Below are positions 1 to 9,033 of a stretch of DNA of 64,000 nt, one piece after another. Every line of letters starts with the position of its first letter. Position 1 is the first letter of the stretch. Under the pieces are notes generated by a model. That model did not search any database and had not been told where the DNA came from. It was given only the letters and a program-made list of their open reading frames with translations. Source of the stretch: Magnetospirillum sp. 64-120 (GTDB lineage: Bacteria; Pseudomonadota; Alphaproteobacteria; Rhodospirillales; Magnetospirillaceae); the NCBI GenBank assembly GCA_001898825.1, contig MKVK01000008.1:152606-216605 (forward strand), given 5' to 3'. A program made the position numbers and the translations under genes.

Positions 1-2
1 CC

Positions 3-515
3 GCCGAACTGATCCGCGCCAAGACCGGCCGCGTCATCGGCGACCTGAACGCGCTGCTGATCGTCATGAAGGGGCTGCCGCTGGCCTATTCCAAGGACAT
101 GCAGGACGACAAGGAACCGGTTTTCGAAGTGGCCGACACCATGGAACTGGCCATCGCGGCCATGACCGGCATGATCGCCGACCTGACGGTGAACACCGAC
201 GTGCTGGCGGGCGCCGCCGGGGCCGGCTTCACCACCGCCACCGACATCGCCGACTGGTGCGTGCGGGAACTGAAGATGCCGTTCCGCCGCGCCCACCACG
301 TGGCCGGCTCGCTGGTGAAGATGGCCGAAGACAAGAATTGCGACCTGCAGGACCTGTCCCTGGCCGAGATGCAAAGCGTCGAGCCCGGCATCACCGAACA
401 GGCCCGCGCCGTGTTGAGCGTCGATTCGTCGGTGGCCAGCCGTACCAGCTTTGGCGGCACCGCGCCCGACAATGTCCGCGCCCAGGTGGCGGCGGCCAAG
501 TCCCGCTGGCTGTGA
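3..515 (+). CDS. argH: argininosuccinate lyase, C-terminal part (5' end outside window)
   Basis: The reading frame is open from base 3 and lacks its N-terminal two thirds, including the signature loop of the fumarase/aspartase superfamily. What remains (about 170 residues) matches the ArgH tail, with the typical stretch [15 protein letters not shown] near its start and the small C-terminal helical domain ([20 protein letters not shown]). ArgH is a cytoplasmic homotetramer that splits argininosuccinate into arginine and fumarate, the last step of arginine synthesis. The stop is followed after 17 bases by a small lipoprotein gene and then lysA, so this is probably the head of an amino-acid synthesis operon. 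Identification is confident despite the truncation. Confidence 0.93.
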   Translation, partial: AELIRAKTGRVIGDLNALLIVMKGLPLAYSKDMQDDKEPVFEVADTMELAIAAMTGMIADLTVNTDVLAGAAGAGFTTATDIADWCVRELKMPFRRAHHVAGSLVKMAEDKNCDLQDLSLAEMQSVEPGITEQARAVLSVDSSVASRTSFGGTAPDNVRAQVAAAKSRWL

Positions 516-532
516 CGAAGGGGGATCGGTCC

Positions 533-706
533 ATGAAGCGCCGGATGTTGTTGATGATGCTGGCGGCGGCGCCGTTGGCGGCGTGCGGCCGCAAAAGCCG
601 GCCCATTCCGCCGGAAGGGGCGACCTATCCGCGCCAATACCCCAACGTCACTTTCCCCGACAGCCCTGAATCCGCTGAAAAGCAGCCGGAGACCCAGCAG
701 AAATGA
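533..706 (+). CDS. small lipoprotein (LptM-like)
   Basis: A 57-residue protein starting MKRRMLLMMLAAAPLAACG, which is a type II signal peptide with a lipobox (PLAAC) and predicted lipidated Cys19. The mature part is about 38 residues, polar and proline-rich, ending in a Glu/Gln-rich tail. Short lipoproteins of this type between argH and lysA are common in proteobacteria and are annotated as lipoprotein or LptM/YifL-like; in enterobacteria LptM assists the LptDE outer-membrane translocon. Assignment to LptM is only by size, lipobox and position. Its stop overlaps the lysA start (ATGA), indicating translational coupling. Confidence 0.8.
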   Translation: MKRRMLLMMLAAAPLAACGRKSRPIPPEGATYPRQYPNVTFPDSPESAEKQPETQQK

Positions 707-1971
707 ACCATTTCGATTACGTGAACGGCCAGATGCAGGCCGAATCGGTGAAGCTGGCCGATATCGCCGACCGCATCGGCACGCCGTTCTATTGTTATTC
801 CACCGCCACGCTTCAGCGTCATTACCAGGTGTTCGCCAAGGCCCTGGCCGATGCCGGCCTGGACGCCCAGATCTGCTTCGCGCTGAAAGCCAATTCCAAC
901 ATCGCGGTGATCCGCACCTTCGCTGAACTGGGGGCGGGCGCCGACGTGGTGTCGGAAGGCGAATTGCGCCGGGCTTTGGCTGCCGGCGTGCCGGCCGACA
1001 AGATCGTGTTCTCGGGCGTCGGCAAGACCCATTCCGAGCTGCTGCTGGCGGTGTCCAAGGGCATCATGCAGATCAACGTCGAATCGGAACCCGAGCTTGA
1101 GGCGCTGTCCCAGATCGCCGCCGAGCGCGGTATCCGCATGCCGGTGTCCATCCGCGTCAACCCCGATGTTGACGCCGGCACCCACGCCAAGATCACCACC
1201 GGCAAGAAGGAAAACAAGTTCGGCATCGAATGGACCCGGGCGCACGAGGTCTACACCAAGGCCCGCGCCCTTCCCGGCATCGACGTGGTGGGCATCGCCT
1301 GCCATATCGGCTCGCAGCTGACCGAGGTCGAGCCGTTCCGCCAAGCGTTCCTGCGGGTGCGCGATCTGGTGGCCATGCTGCGTGCCGACGGCTTCGACAT
1401 CCGCCGCCTGGACGTGGGCGGCGGTCTGGGCATTCCCTACGAATCGGAAGAACCGCCGCACCCGGACGTCTACGCCAAGGCGATCAAGGACACCTTGGGT
1501 GACCTGGGTTGCAAGATCGTGCTGGAACCGGGGCGTCTGCTGGTGGGCAATGCCGGTATCCTGGTCAGCAAGGTGGTCTATGTGAAGGAAGGGGCGACCC
1601 GCACCTTCCTGATCGCCGACGCCGCCATGAACGACCTGATGCGCCCGGCGCTCTACGAGGCGCATCACACCATCGAGCCGGTGCGGGAGGCGGCCCCCGA
1701 CGCGCCGCGTCGGCCGGTGGACGTGGTCGGCCCGGTGTGCGAGACCGGCGACACCTTCGCCAAGCAGCGCTCGCTGCCGCCCATCAAGCCCGGTGACCTG
1801 ATCGTCTTCCGCACCGCCGGCGCCTATGGCGCCGCCATGTCGTCCACCTACAACACCCGGCCGTTGGTGCCGGAAGTTCTGGTGAACGGCGCCGATTACG
1901 CGGTGGTCCGCGTGCGGCCCAGCTTCGACGAGATGCTGGCCCTGGAATCGGTTCCCGACTGGCTGAAATAG
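703..1971 (+). CDS. lysA: diaminopimelate decarboxylase
   Basis: A 422-residue PLP enzyme of fold type III that decarboxylates meso-diaminopimelate to L-lysine, the final lysine step. The PLP lysine is K62 in FALKANSN. Other family marks are HIGSQLTE, the glycine-rich DVGGGLGIPY, EPGRLLVGNAG, and the substrate-binding VCETGDTFA near residue 347. Length is normal for LysA. The start overlaps the preceding lipoprotein stop by 4 bases, and the next gene starts 3 bases after the stop, so the three genes are almost certainly cotranscribed with argH. Confidence 0.97.
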   Translation: MNHFDYVNGQMQAESVKLADIADRIGTPFYCYSTATLQRHYQVFAKALADAGLDAQICFALKANSNIAVIRTFAELGAGADVVSEGELRRALAAGVPADKIVFSGVGKTHSELLLAVSKGIMQINVESEPELEALSQIAAERGIRMPVSIRVNPDVDAGTHAKITTGKKENKFGIEWTRAHEVYTKARALPGIDVVGIACHIGSQLTEVEPFRQAFLRVRDLVAMLRADGFDIRRLDVGGGLGIPYESEEPPHPDVYAKAIKDTLGDLGCKIVLEPGRLLVGNAGILVSKVVYVKEGATRTFLIADAAMNDLMRPALYEAHHTIEPVREAAPDAPRRPVDVVGPVCETGDTFAKQRSLPPIKPGDLIVFRTAGAYGAAMSSTYNTRPLVPEVLVNGADYAVVRVRPSFDEMLALESVPDWLK

Positions 1972-1974
1972 GCC

Positions 1975-4308
1975 ATGGCCGGGCCGTCCCCATCGCTGGA
2001 CGCGCTTCCTGATCCCAGGACGCGACGGCTGTTGCGGGCGGCCCGGGCCCTGGTGATGCTGGAAGTAGCTTGGCCGGCCCTGGCCTGGGCGGCCAGTCTG
2101 GCGGCAGCTTTCGCCGCCTTGGCCTTGTTCGACGTGCTGCCGCGTCTGCCGGTTTGGCTGCATCTTCTGGTCCTGGCGACGTGTTTGCTGCCGCTGCCCT
2201 GGCTGGCGGTTTTCCTGCGGCGGGCCCGGGCGGTGGACTGGCGGCAGGCGGCACGCCGGGTCGAGGCCGAGAACGCCCTGCCCCACCATCCTTTCCAGAC
2301 CTTGTGGGATCGTCCGGCCGGGGGTGATTGCGCCTTGTGGGCTGACCATGTGGCCCGTGCCGCGTCGCGGGTGGCCGGGGCGCGCTTGTGGTGGCCGCGT
2401 TCCGACATGGCTCGTCGCGACCCGTGGGGATTGCGGGCCGGGGCGCTTTTGGTCCTGGCCGCCGCCTTGGCCGGCGGCACACAGGATTGGCGCGGACGGC
2501 TGAGCCGCGCCGTGGTGCCGGTGGTGGAATGGCCGGGTTTGGGGCCCGACAGCCTGGAAGTGTGGGTGACGCCGCCGGCCTATACCGGCCTGCCGCCGCA
2601 CCTGTTGCGCATGGACGATCAAGGGACGCCGGTGCCGGTGCCGGCGGGCAGCGCCGTACTGGCGGTGCTGTCGGGGGGCTTGGGGACCGCATCGCTGGTT
2701 CTGGACGGTCGCGACATCGCCTTCAGCCGGCAGGACGGCGGCAGTCAGCGCGCCGAGACCCAGGTCCAGGGCGGCGAGTTCCTGGCGGTACGTCAGGCCT
2801 GGCGCCAGGTGGCCGGTTGGCCGCTGAAGAGGGTGGCGGACCTGTCCCCCGACGTGGACTTCGCCTCGGCCCCGGAAGCGGCGGAGCGCGGCCGCCTGTT
2901 GCTGGCGGTGGTGGCCGGCGACGATTATGGCCTGACCAGGCTGTGGGTGGAATTCCGCCGTCTGGGCGCCCCGGTGGGGGAAGAGCCCTTGCGGGTGACG
3001 CTGCCCTTGCCGGCCAGCCGGCCCAAACAGTTCGGGTCCTCCAGCTGGCATGATCTGACCGCCCATCCTTGGGCCGGTCTGCCGGTGCTGGCCCAGCCCG
3101 TGGCCGAAGACGACCTGGGACAGCGCGGCGCCGGTGAAGTGGCGTCCCTGACCTTGCCGGAACGCAATTTCCTTAATCCCTTTGCCCGCAAGGTCATCGA
3201 ACAACGACGGCTGTTGACCGAAAGCCGCACCAATGCGCCTGGCGCCATGGGGGTGCTGGACCAGCTGTCGGTGGACCCCTCGCGCTTCAACGACGACTTG
3301 CGCACCTTCCTGGCCCTGCGCGCCACCCGCCATGCCCTGTCCAATTCGGAATTCGATCTGGCCGAGGTGCAGGATCTGCTGTGGAACGCCGCCCTTCGCA
3401 TGGAAGACGGCGATCTGGCCTCGGCCGAGCAACGTCTGGAAGACGTTCGCCGGCAATTGGAGCAGGCGTTGGACGAAAACGTCTCGGGACCGGCCTTGGA
3501 TGCGTTGTTGGACCAGTTCCAGGCGGCTTTGCAGCGCTACATGGCGGCTTTGGCCGAACGTCTGGGTACCTCGGCCGATCAATTGCCCCAGGCCGGGGCC
3601 GCGATCAGCGACCAGGAATTGCTGGACATGGTGGGCGCCATGCGGGACATGGCCGCCGTGGGGGCGCGCGACGGTCTGCGCCGTATGCTGCGCGACATGG
3701 CGGGTATCCTGGACGATTTGCAGACCCGCATGCCGCAAAAACCGTCCTCGGCCATCAGCGAAGCCATGCGGGGCTTACGCGATTTGACCAGCCGCCAGCA
3801 ACGGCTGTTGGAGCAATCACACCGTCAGTCCCAGGAGCCTGCCGCGCCGCCGGCGGCAACCGCCAAGCACCAGCAACAAGAGCTACGACAAGCCCTGCAG
3901 GCTCTGCGGCAGCAACTGATGCAGGGATTGGGGCAGGAACCGGTGGCTTTGGGCGACGCCGACCAGGCCATGGATCAGGCCATCGGGTCCCTGGGACAAG
4001 GCGATTGGGGGGCGGCGGCCACCGCCCAGGGCCAAGCCCTGGACTTCCTGACCCAGGGCATGCGTCAGGCGCTGGAAGACATGGCCTCGGGCGCCATGAT
4101 GGGGGCGGCGGGGCTGCCCCGCGACCCGTTGGGCCGGGCCCAGCCGGGGGGGCGCGGCTTCGACGACGACGGCAGCACCCGCGTTCCCGAACAGGTTGAA
4201 ATGCAGCGGGCCCGTGCCATCTTGGACGAATTGCGCCGCCGCGCCGGCGAGTTCAACCGGTCGCGCGACGAACGCGATTACCTGCTGCGGCTGTTGCGGC
4301 AATTTTAG
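1975..4308 (+). CDS. TIGR02302/DUF4175 family membrane protein
   Basis: A 777-residue protein with two hydrophobic helices near residues 30-80 (LAWAASLAAAFAALALFDVL and the leucine-rich segment after it) and another near 150-165, then a large soluble part. The C-terminal half is a long alpha-helical, Gln/Met/Leu-rich region (residues about 400-775) with repeated LRDMA and QALRQQL-like heptads that look like coiled coil, and a charged Arg/Asp tail. This matches the alphaproteobacterial TIGR02302 (DUF4175) family, whose function is unknown; it often lies next to lysA, as here. It starts 3 bases after lysA. No enzymatic motif is visible. Confidence 0.8.
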   Translation: MAGPSPSLDALPDPRTRRLLRAARALVMLEVAWPALAWAASLAAAFAALALFDVLPRLPVWLHLLVLATCLLPLPWLAVFLRRARAVDWRQAARRVEAENALPHHPFQTLWDRPAGGDCALWADHVARAASRVAGARLWWPRSDMARRDPWGLRAGALLVLAAALAGGTQDWRGRLSRAVVPVVEWPGLGPDSLEVWVTPPAYTGLPPHLLRMDDQGTPVPVPAGSAVLAVLSGGLGTASLVLDGRDIAFSRQDGGSQRAETQVQGGEFLAVRQAWRQVAGWPLKRVADLSPDVDFASAPEAAERGRLLLAVVAGDDYGLTRLWVEFRRLGAPVGEEPLRVTLPLPASRPKQFGSSSWHDLTAHPWAGLPVLAQPVAEDDLGQRGAGEVASLTLPERNFLNPFARKVIEQRRLLTESRTNAPGAMGVLDQLSVDPSRFNDDLRTFLALRATRHALSNSEFDLAEVQDLLWNAALRMEDGDLASAEQRLEDVRRQLEQALDENVSGPALDALLDQFQAALQRYMAALAERLGTSADQLPQAGAAISDQELLDMVGAMRDMAAVGARDGLRRMLRDMAGILDDLQTRMPQKPSSAISEAMRGLRDLTSRQQRLLEQSHRQSQEPAAPPAATAKHQQQELRQALQALRQQLMQGLGQEPVALGDADQAMDQAIGSLGQGDWGAAATAQGQALDFLTQGMRQALEDMASGAMMGAAGLPRDPLGRAQPGGRGFDDDGSTRVPEQVEMQRARAILDELRRRAGEFNRSRDERDYLLRLLRQF

Positions 4309-4317
4309 GACGAAAGA

Positions 4318-4740
4318 ATGAGCCATAAGGAAGAAGGCCCGTCGGGGTTCCAGCAATTGCTGGGTTATCGTCTGGCTGAATGGGAAGACGGATACGCCGT
4401 CCTGGAACTGGACGTGGAACACAAGCACACCAACCGTGCCGGCGTTCTGCATGGCGGCGTGCTGGCCACCTTGGTCGATACCGCCTGCGGCTTTTCCGCC
4501 ACCTATTGCCCGGTGCCTGGACGGGTGCGCCGCGTGGTCACCTTGTCGCTCACCACCAATTTCACCGGCCAAGTGCGCCATGGGCTGATCAAGGCGGTGG
4601 CGCGGCGGATGTCGGGCGGCTCGCGCATTGTCTTTTGCCAAGCCGACGTTTTCGACCAAGCCGGCAAACTGCTGGGCTGCGGCCAGGGAACCTTCCGCTA
4701 TCGGACCGGCAGCGAGCATCCCGAGGGGGTGGCGCTGTGA
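4318..4740 (+). CDS. PaaI-type hotdog thioesterase
   Basis: A 140-residue single hotdog-fold protein. The signature N-R-A-G-V-L-H-G-G-V-L-A-T-L-V-D-T-A (residues about 40-57) contains the HGG motif and the catalytic Asp of the PaaI/ACOT13 subgroup. Members hydrolyse acyl-CoA or hydroxyphenylacetyl-CoA thioesters; the substrate here cannot be read from sequence, and no phenylacetate genes are nearby. It begins 9 bases after the DUF4175 gene and its stop overlaps the GTG start of the EAL gene, so it sits mid-operon. Confidence 0.85.
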   Translation: MSHKEEGPSGFQQLLGYRLAEWEDGYAVLELDVEHKHTNRAGVLHGGVLATLVDTACGFSATYCPVPGRVRRVVTLSLTTNFTGQVRHGLIKAVARRMSGGSRIVFCQADVFDQAGKLLGCGQGTFRYRTGSEHPEGVAL

Positions 4741-5822
4741 CCCATATTCTTTACGTGGATATTCGCGGCCTAAGCGACCTGCGCGCCGCCATGGGCGATT
4801 CCGTGGTGGCCTCCACCCTGACCGAATTGCATCAACGCTTGCCCCAGGTTCTGGGGCCGGTATTGGAACGCTTGGGCGGCTTTCAGGGGTTGAGGGCGAT
4901 GCGTCCGGGGCGCTGGTGCGTGTCGGTTCATTGTGCCGATGAGGACGCGCAAGAGGTGACGCGCCAAGCGGCGCAACGGCTGGTTCATGATCTTGTCGGC
5001 GAAATTTTTGGTGCCGCCACCGGCGCCTTGGCCAAGGTGGTGGCCGATCTGGCCCCGTCCTTACCCGGCGATGTGGATGACGTGTTGGACCATCACGCGG
5101 CAAGCACCCCGGTCGACGAAATCCACCAATTGCGCGATCAGGTGACGCGGTTGCTGCAACAGGGCGGCTTGCGCACCTTGGTACAGCCTATCGTCGCTTT
5201 TCCCGGCGGTCAGGTAGTGGGCTATGAAGCGCTGACCAGGGGGCCGCTGGGGCATCCGCTGGAACGGGCCGATCTGTTGTTCGGCGCTGCCGCCCGCACT
5301 GGATTGTCCCATGAACTGGAATGTGCCTGTGCCCGCCAAGCGGTGCCATGGCTGGACAAACTGCCCAAGGGACAATGGCTGACGGTCAACGCCAGCGTGC
5401 CGGTTCTGCTGGATGCCGACATGCGTCGGGTCTTGTCCCGGCCCGGTCTGGTGGTGGAAATCACCGAACACCTGCCCATCGCCCCCGAAGGCCTGCTGCC
5501 GGCCTTGGAAGACTTGCGCCGGGGCGGCGCCCGCATCGCTTTGGATGATACCGGTTGCGGCTTCGCCGACACCATCGCCGCCCAACTGGTGCGCCCCTCG
5601 TTGGTCAAGTTGTGCATCACGGTGATCCGGGGCGCCGGCCGCGACCCCTCCATCATGCCCGAACTGCAAGCCACGGTGCGGGCCTTCCAGTCCCTGGGGG
5701 CCGAGGTGCTGGCGGAAGGGGTGGAAGATCAGGTTCAGGCCGACGCCCTGGACGGATTGGGGATCAACCTGGCCCAGGGCTGGCTGTACGGCCGCCCGCA
5801 ACCGGCCGCCGACATCCTATAG
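4737..5822 (+). CDS. EAL-domain protein, probable c-di-GMP phosphodiesterase
   Basis: I place the start at GTG 4737, which overlaps the thioesterase stop (GTGA) and gives 361 residues; upstream in-frame codons belong to a shadow of the previous gene. Residues 1-110 are an unrecognised N-terminal domain (MTHILYVDIRGLSDLR...). Residues about 135-360 form an EAL domain: E164-A-L, the VNAS Asn, the VEITEH Glu, a DDTGCGF version of the usual DDFGxG, LVKLC Lys, AEGVE and AQGWLYG. All metal and base residues I can identify are present, so c-di-GMP hydrolysis is likely. No GGDEF, PAS or membrane segment is seen. Confidence 0.85.
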   Translation: MTHILYVDIRGLSDLRAAMGDSVVASTLTELHQRLPQVLGPVLERLGGFQGLRAMRPGRWCVSVHCADEDAQEVTRQAAQRLVHDLVGEIFGAATGALAKVVADLAPSLPGDVDDVLDHHAASTPVDEIHQLRDQVTRLLQQGGLRTLVQPIVAFPGGQVVGYEALTRGPLGHPLERADLLFGAAARTGLSHELECACARQAVPWLDKLPKGQWLTVNASVPVLLDADMRRVLSRPGLVVEITEHLPIAPEGLLPALEDLRRGGARIALDDTGCGFADTIAAQLVRPSLVKLCITVIRGAGRDPSIMPELQATVRAFQSLGAEVLAEGVEDQVQADALDGLGINLAQGWLYGRPQPAADIL

Positions 5823-6095
5823 GAAATCGTCTTCAGGACGTGGCGGCGGCTCCAGTTCCCGATAAAGCGTCCGCGCTTCGGGGGCCGGGCCGCGTCGGCT
5901 GCCCAGGTCCAGCACCTCCACCTGCCGCCAGCGTTTGCCGGTGGGGAACACCAGAACGTCACCGATCTTGACCGCCTGGGCGGTTTTGCTCACCACGCGG
6001 CCGTTCAGCTGCACCTCGCCAGCCTCGACCAGCGCCGCCGCTTGGCTGCGGGCTTTGATGAAACGGGCGAAGAACAGCCATTTGTCGATGCGCAT
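5817..6095 (-). CDS. S4-domain RNA-binding protein (Hsp15/HslR type)
   Basis: A 92-residue protein whose first 60 residues are an S4 RNA-binding domain: MRIDKWLFFARFIKARS, then AAALVEAGEVQLNGRVV. Hsp15 (HslR) family proteins bind stalled 50S-nascent chain-tRNA complexes after heat shock. I chose ATG 6095 because the domain begins at its second residue; the longer frame upstream adds 39 residues unlike the family. The gene is convergent with the EAL gene, their ends overlapping by 6 bases. The C-terminal tail (TLYRELEPPPRPEDDFL) is acidic and probably disordered. Confidence 0.85.
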   Translation of the reverse strand: MRIDKWLFFARFIKARSQAAALVEAGEVQLNGRVVSKTAQAVKIGDVLVFPTGKRWRQVEVLDLGSRRGPAPEARTLYRELEPPPRPEDDFL

Positions 6096-6190
6096 GGGGT
6101 TCTCTAAAAAATATAATATTATTACCTTGCTTTCCCGTTGCGAAAAGCGCAAGGTGACGGCGTAATTTGATGGCCAGAAATGTTGGTCTC

Positions 6191-6266
6191 GTGTCGATTG
6201 CGATCGACACAAATATCAGAAATCTTCCGCTGAATTACACCGTGAATTGCTGATCACTACGATCAG
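6191..6266. promoter_or_regulatory. two palindromes in the cspA leader or promoter region
   Basis: The 202 bases between the S4 gene and cspA hold a perfect 8-bp dyad with a 4-base spacer at 6191-6210 (GTGTCGAT ... ATCGACAC) and a second dyad CTGATC ... GATCAG at 6250-6266, 31 bases before the cspA start. Long structured leaders are typical for cold-shock genes, and the first dyad could also be an operator for the divergent pair. Which of the two is not decidable from sequence. Confidence 0.4.
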
Positions 6267-6297
6267 TAAGCGACTATACTTGTGAAAAGGCTATCCC

Positions 6298-6510
6298 ATG
6301 ACTACGGGAACCGTGAAGTGGTTTAACGCCCAAAAGGGCTTTGGTTTCATCGCCCCTGACGACGGCAGCGCCGACGCCTTCGTGCACATCAGCGCGGTCG
6401 AACGCGCTGGCATCGGCCAACTGCAGGAAGGCCAGAAGATTGGCTACCAGCTGGTTGCCGATCGCCGCACCGGCAAGATGTCGGCCGACCAGCTGCAGCT
6501 CGTCGCCTGA
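6298..6510 (+). CDS. cspA: cold-shock protein, CspA family
   Basis: A 70-residue single OB-fold protein that is nearly all cold-shock domain. RNP-1 reads KGFGFIAPD and RNP-2 reads AFVHISAVE (slightly longer than DVFVHFSA), preceded by GTVKWFNAQ. Proteins of this type bind single-stranded RNA and DNA and melt secondary structure. The gene is monocistronic, framed by a palindrome-rich 200-base leader and a strong terminator. The symbol is used for the family; orthology to a particular paralogue is not implied. Confidence 0.93.
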   Translation: MTTGTVKWFNAQKGFGFIAPDDGSADAFVHISAVERAGIGQLQEGQKIGYQLVADRRTGKMSADQLQLVA

Positions 6511-6524
6511 CCACCAGGCTGACG

Positions 6525-6564
6525 AAAAAACCCCGCCGAACCGAAAGGTCGGCGGGGTTTTTTT
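6525..6564. terminator. bidirectional terminator between cspA and nrdJ
   Basis: A-run 6525-6530, stem CCCCGCCGA / TCGGCGGGG (6531-6539 and 6549-6557) and T-run 6558-6564. It can end transcription of cspA on the plus strand and of nrdJ on the minus strand; the two genes converge here. Confidence 0.92.
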
Positions 6565-6567
6565 ATG

Positions 6568-8886
6568 TCAGCCACACTTGGAGTAACCGCACGACGTGCA
6601 GGTGTCGCAGCCTTCCTGGCGCAGCAGCGCCGGCTGGCCGCATTTGGGGCAGTGACGCAGCTTGGCGCCGGTCAGGTTGACCACCTTGCGCTGGTCCACG
6701 TCGTCGGGCTGTTCGTCGTCTTCGTCGTCGGCGAAGAAGCCGATGGACACCATGTGGCGTTCGATGACCTCGCCGATGGCGGCCAGCAGCGAGGGGACGT
6801 ATTTGCCGCCCATCCATTGGCCGCCGCGCGGGTCGAACACCGCCTTCAGTTCCTCGACCACGAAGGCCACGTCACCGCCGCGCCGGAACACCGCCGAGAT
6901 CATGCGGGTCAACGCCACCGTCCAGGCGTAATGCTCCATGTTCTTCGAGTTGATGAACACCTCGAAGGGGCGGCGGCGGTTGTTTTCGATGATGTCGTTG
7001 ATGGTGATGTACATGGCGTGGTCGCTGTCCGGCCACCGCACCTTGTAGGTGGAACCGGGCAAGGCCTCGGGGCGGTCCAGCGGCTGGGTCAGGTGGATGA
7101 CGCCGCCGGCTTCCAGGTAATCTTCGGGGCGCGGGGCCGGCTGGCCCAGGGGCAGCTGCGGCTGGTTCTTGTCCTCGGCCTTGGGCTCGTCCTTCTTCAC
7201 CGTCAGCACGCTTCCGGTCACGTCGTTGGGGCGATAGGTGGTGCAGCCCTTGCAGCCCTGTTCATAGGCCTGTTCGTAGACGTGGCGGAAGTCCTCGAAG
7301 GAAATGCTTTCCGGGACGTTGATGGTCTTGGAAATGGACGAATCGATGTATTTCTGCACGGCGGCCTGCATGACCACGTGCTCGGTGGGCGTCAGGCGCT
7401 GGGCGTCGACGAAGGCGGCGGGAAGGGCGGCATTCTCGCCCTTCAACTGGCGGAACAGGCGATAGGCGTAATCGCTGACTTCCTCTTCCTTGCGGGTGCC
7501 GTCCTTTTGCAGCACGGCGCGGGTATAGGTGAAGCTGAACACCGGCTCCAATCCCGACGACACGTTGTCGGCGAACAGCGAAATGGTCCCGGTCGGCGCG
7601 ATCGAGGTCAACAGCGCGTTCCTGATGCCGTGTTCGGCGATGGCGGCCTGAACGTCGTCATCCAGGTCCCGGATGGTCTCGCCGGCCAGATAGGGGTCGC
7701 GTTCGTAAAGCGGGAAGGCGCCCTTTTCCTTGGCCAGTTCCACCGAGGCCAGGTAAGCCTCGCGCCGGATGGCGGCCATCCATTCCTCGGTCAGCCGCAG
7801 CGCGTCCTTGCCGCCATAGCGGGCGTTGCACAAGATCAGCGCGTCGGCCAGACCGGTGACGCCCAGGCCGATGCGGCGCTTGGACTTGGCCTCGGCTTCG
7901 TGGCGGGGCAGCGGGAAGCGCGATACGTCGATGACGTTGTCCATCATGCGCACGGCGACGCGCACCAAGTCGCGCAGCTTGTCCATGTCGAGACGGGCAT
8001 CGGCCTCGAACGGCGCGCTCACCAGCTTGGCCAGGTTGACCGAGCCCAGCAGGCAGACGCCATAGGCCGGCAGCGGCTGTTCGCCACAGGGATTGGTGGC
8101 GTGGATGGTTTCGCAGTAATGCAGGTTGTTCAGCCGGTTGATGCGGTCGATGAAGATCACGCCCGGCTCGGCATAGGCATAGGTGGCGTGCATGATCTTG
8201 TCCCACAGCTCACGCGCGCGCAGCGACTTGTAGACCACGCCGTCGAACACCAGTTCCCAGCCCAGGTCGCGCTTTACCGCGTCCATGAACGGGTCGGTGA
8301 CCAGCACCGACAGGTTGAACATGCGCAGGCGCCCGGCCTCGCGCTTGGCGTCGATGAAGTTCTCGATGTCGGGATGGTCGCAGCGCATGGTCGCCATCAT
8401 GGCGCCGCGGCGTGAGCCGGCGCTCATGATGGTGCGGCACATGGCGTCCCAAACGTCCATGAACGACAGCGGGCCCGAGGCGTCGGCGCCCACACCCTTG
8501 ACCGGGGCGCCCTTGGGGCGAAGGGTGGAAAAGTCGTAACCGATGCCGCCGCCCTGCTGCATGGTCAGCGCCGCTTCCTTCAGGTGTTCGAAGATGCCGG
8601 CCATGTCGTCGGGGATGTCGCCCATGACGAAGCAGTTGAACATGGTCACCCGGCGGTCGGTGCCGGCACCCGAGATGATGCGGCCGGCCGGCAGGAACTT
8701 GAAATCGGCCAGGGCGTCGGCGAAGCGGGGCTGCCAAAGCTTGGGGTCTTTTTCCACGCAGGCCAGGGATGTGGCGACGCGGGTCCAGGTGTCTTCGATG
8801 GTTTTGTCCACAGGGGTGGAATCGGCGTTCTTCAGCCGATACTTCATGTCCCAGATTTGTTGGGAAATGGGGGCCACCTGCGTCAT
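6568..8886 (-). CDS. nrdJ: adenosylcobalamin-dependent (class II) ribonucleotide reductase
   Basis: A 772-residue class II RNR that reduces ribonucleotides using coenzyme B12 as radical source, without oxygen dependence and without an R2 subunit. The active site loop NPCGEQPLPAYGVCLLGSVNL carries the Asn-Cys-Glu catalytic triad; FNCFVMG holds the partner redox Cys; the glycine-rich APTGTISL and the FDxxTYxR-like segment are also present. No N-terminal ATP-cone is seen. The C-terminus has zinc-ribbon-like CPKCG and CTSCGYSKCG motifs, providing the shuttle cysteines. The upstream region lacks an obvious cobalamin riboswitch within 300 bases but holds DnaA-box-like sites. Convergent with cspA. 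Confidence 0.95.
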   Translation of the reverse strand: MTQVAPISQQIWDMKYRLKNADSTPVDKTIEDTWTRVATSLACVEKDPKLWQPRFADALADFKFLPAGRIISGAGTDRRVTMFNCFVMGDIPDDMAGIFEHLKEAALTMQQGGGIGYDFSTLRPKGAPVKGVGADASGPLSFMDVWDAMCRTIMSAGSRRGAMMATMRCDHPDIENFIDAKREAGRLRMFNLSVLVTDPFMDAVKRDLGWELVFDGVVYKSLRARELWDKIMHATYAYAEPGVIFIDRINRLNNLHYCETIHATNPCGEQPLPAYGVCLLGSVNLAKLVSAPFEADARLDMDKLRDLVRVAVRMMDNVIDVSRFPLPRHEAEAKSKRRIGLGVTGLADALILCNARYGGKDALRLTEEWMAAIRREAYLASVELAKEKGAFPLYERDPYLAGETIRDLDDDVQAAIAEHGIRNALLTSIAPTGTISLFADNVSSGLEPVFSFTYTRAVLQKDGTRKEEEVSDYAYRLFRQLKGENAALPAAFVDAQRLTPTEHVVMQAAVQKYIDSSISKTINVPESISFEDFRHVYEQAYEQGCKGCTTYRPNDVTGSVLTVKKDEPKAEDKNQPQLPLGQPAPRPEDYLEAGGVIHLTQPLDRPEALPGSTYKVRWPDSDHAMYITINDIIENNRRRPFEVFINSKNMEHYAWTVALTRMISAVFRRGGDVAFVVEELKAVFDPRGGQWMGGKYVPSLLAAIGEVIERHMVSIGFFADDEDDEQPDDVDQRKVVNLTGAKLRHCPKCGQPALLRQEGCDTCTSCGYSKCG

Positions 8887-9033
8887 CCCTGATCCTCCAC
8901 GTCTTCCGTGGTTCCGGCTGGCGAAACATGGAAAACAGTTTGAATTTTATGGAAAAACCGACATTTCAGCGGTTTTGGGCGGGCAGTCTAGGGGCATAGG
9001 CATAGCTCCGTCAAGCTAGATTGTTCTATTTTT

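Noticed and set aside
625-3738. A 1037-residue minus-strand open frame
   Set aside because: It lies opposite lysA and the DUF4175 gene, reads as His/Gln/Arg-rich low-complexity sequence, and is an artefact of GC-rich codon third positions.
6565-8415. A 616-residue plus-strand open frame
   Set aside because: Antisense to nrdJ, whose motifs are unmistakable; the frame is a shadow.
8887-9033. A cobalamin riboswitch for nrdJ
   Set aside because: No B12-box (GCCACTG-like) or long stem array is seen in the 296-base upstream gap.
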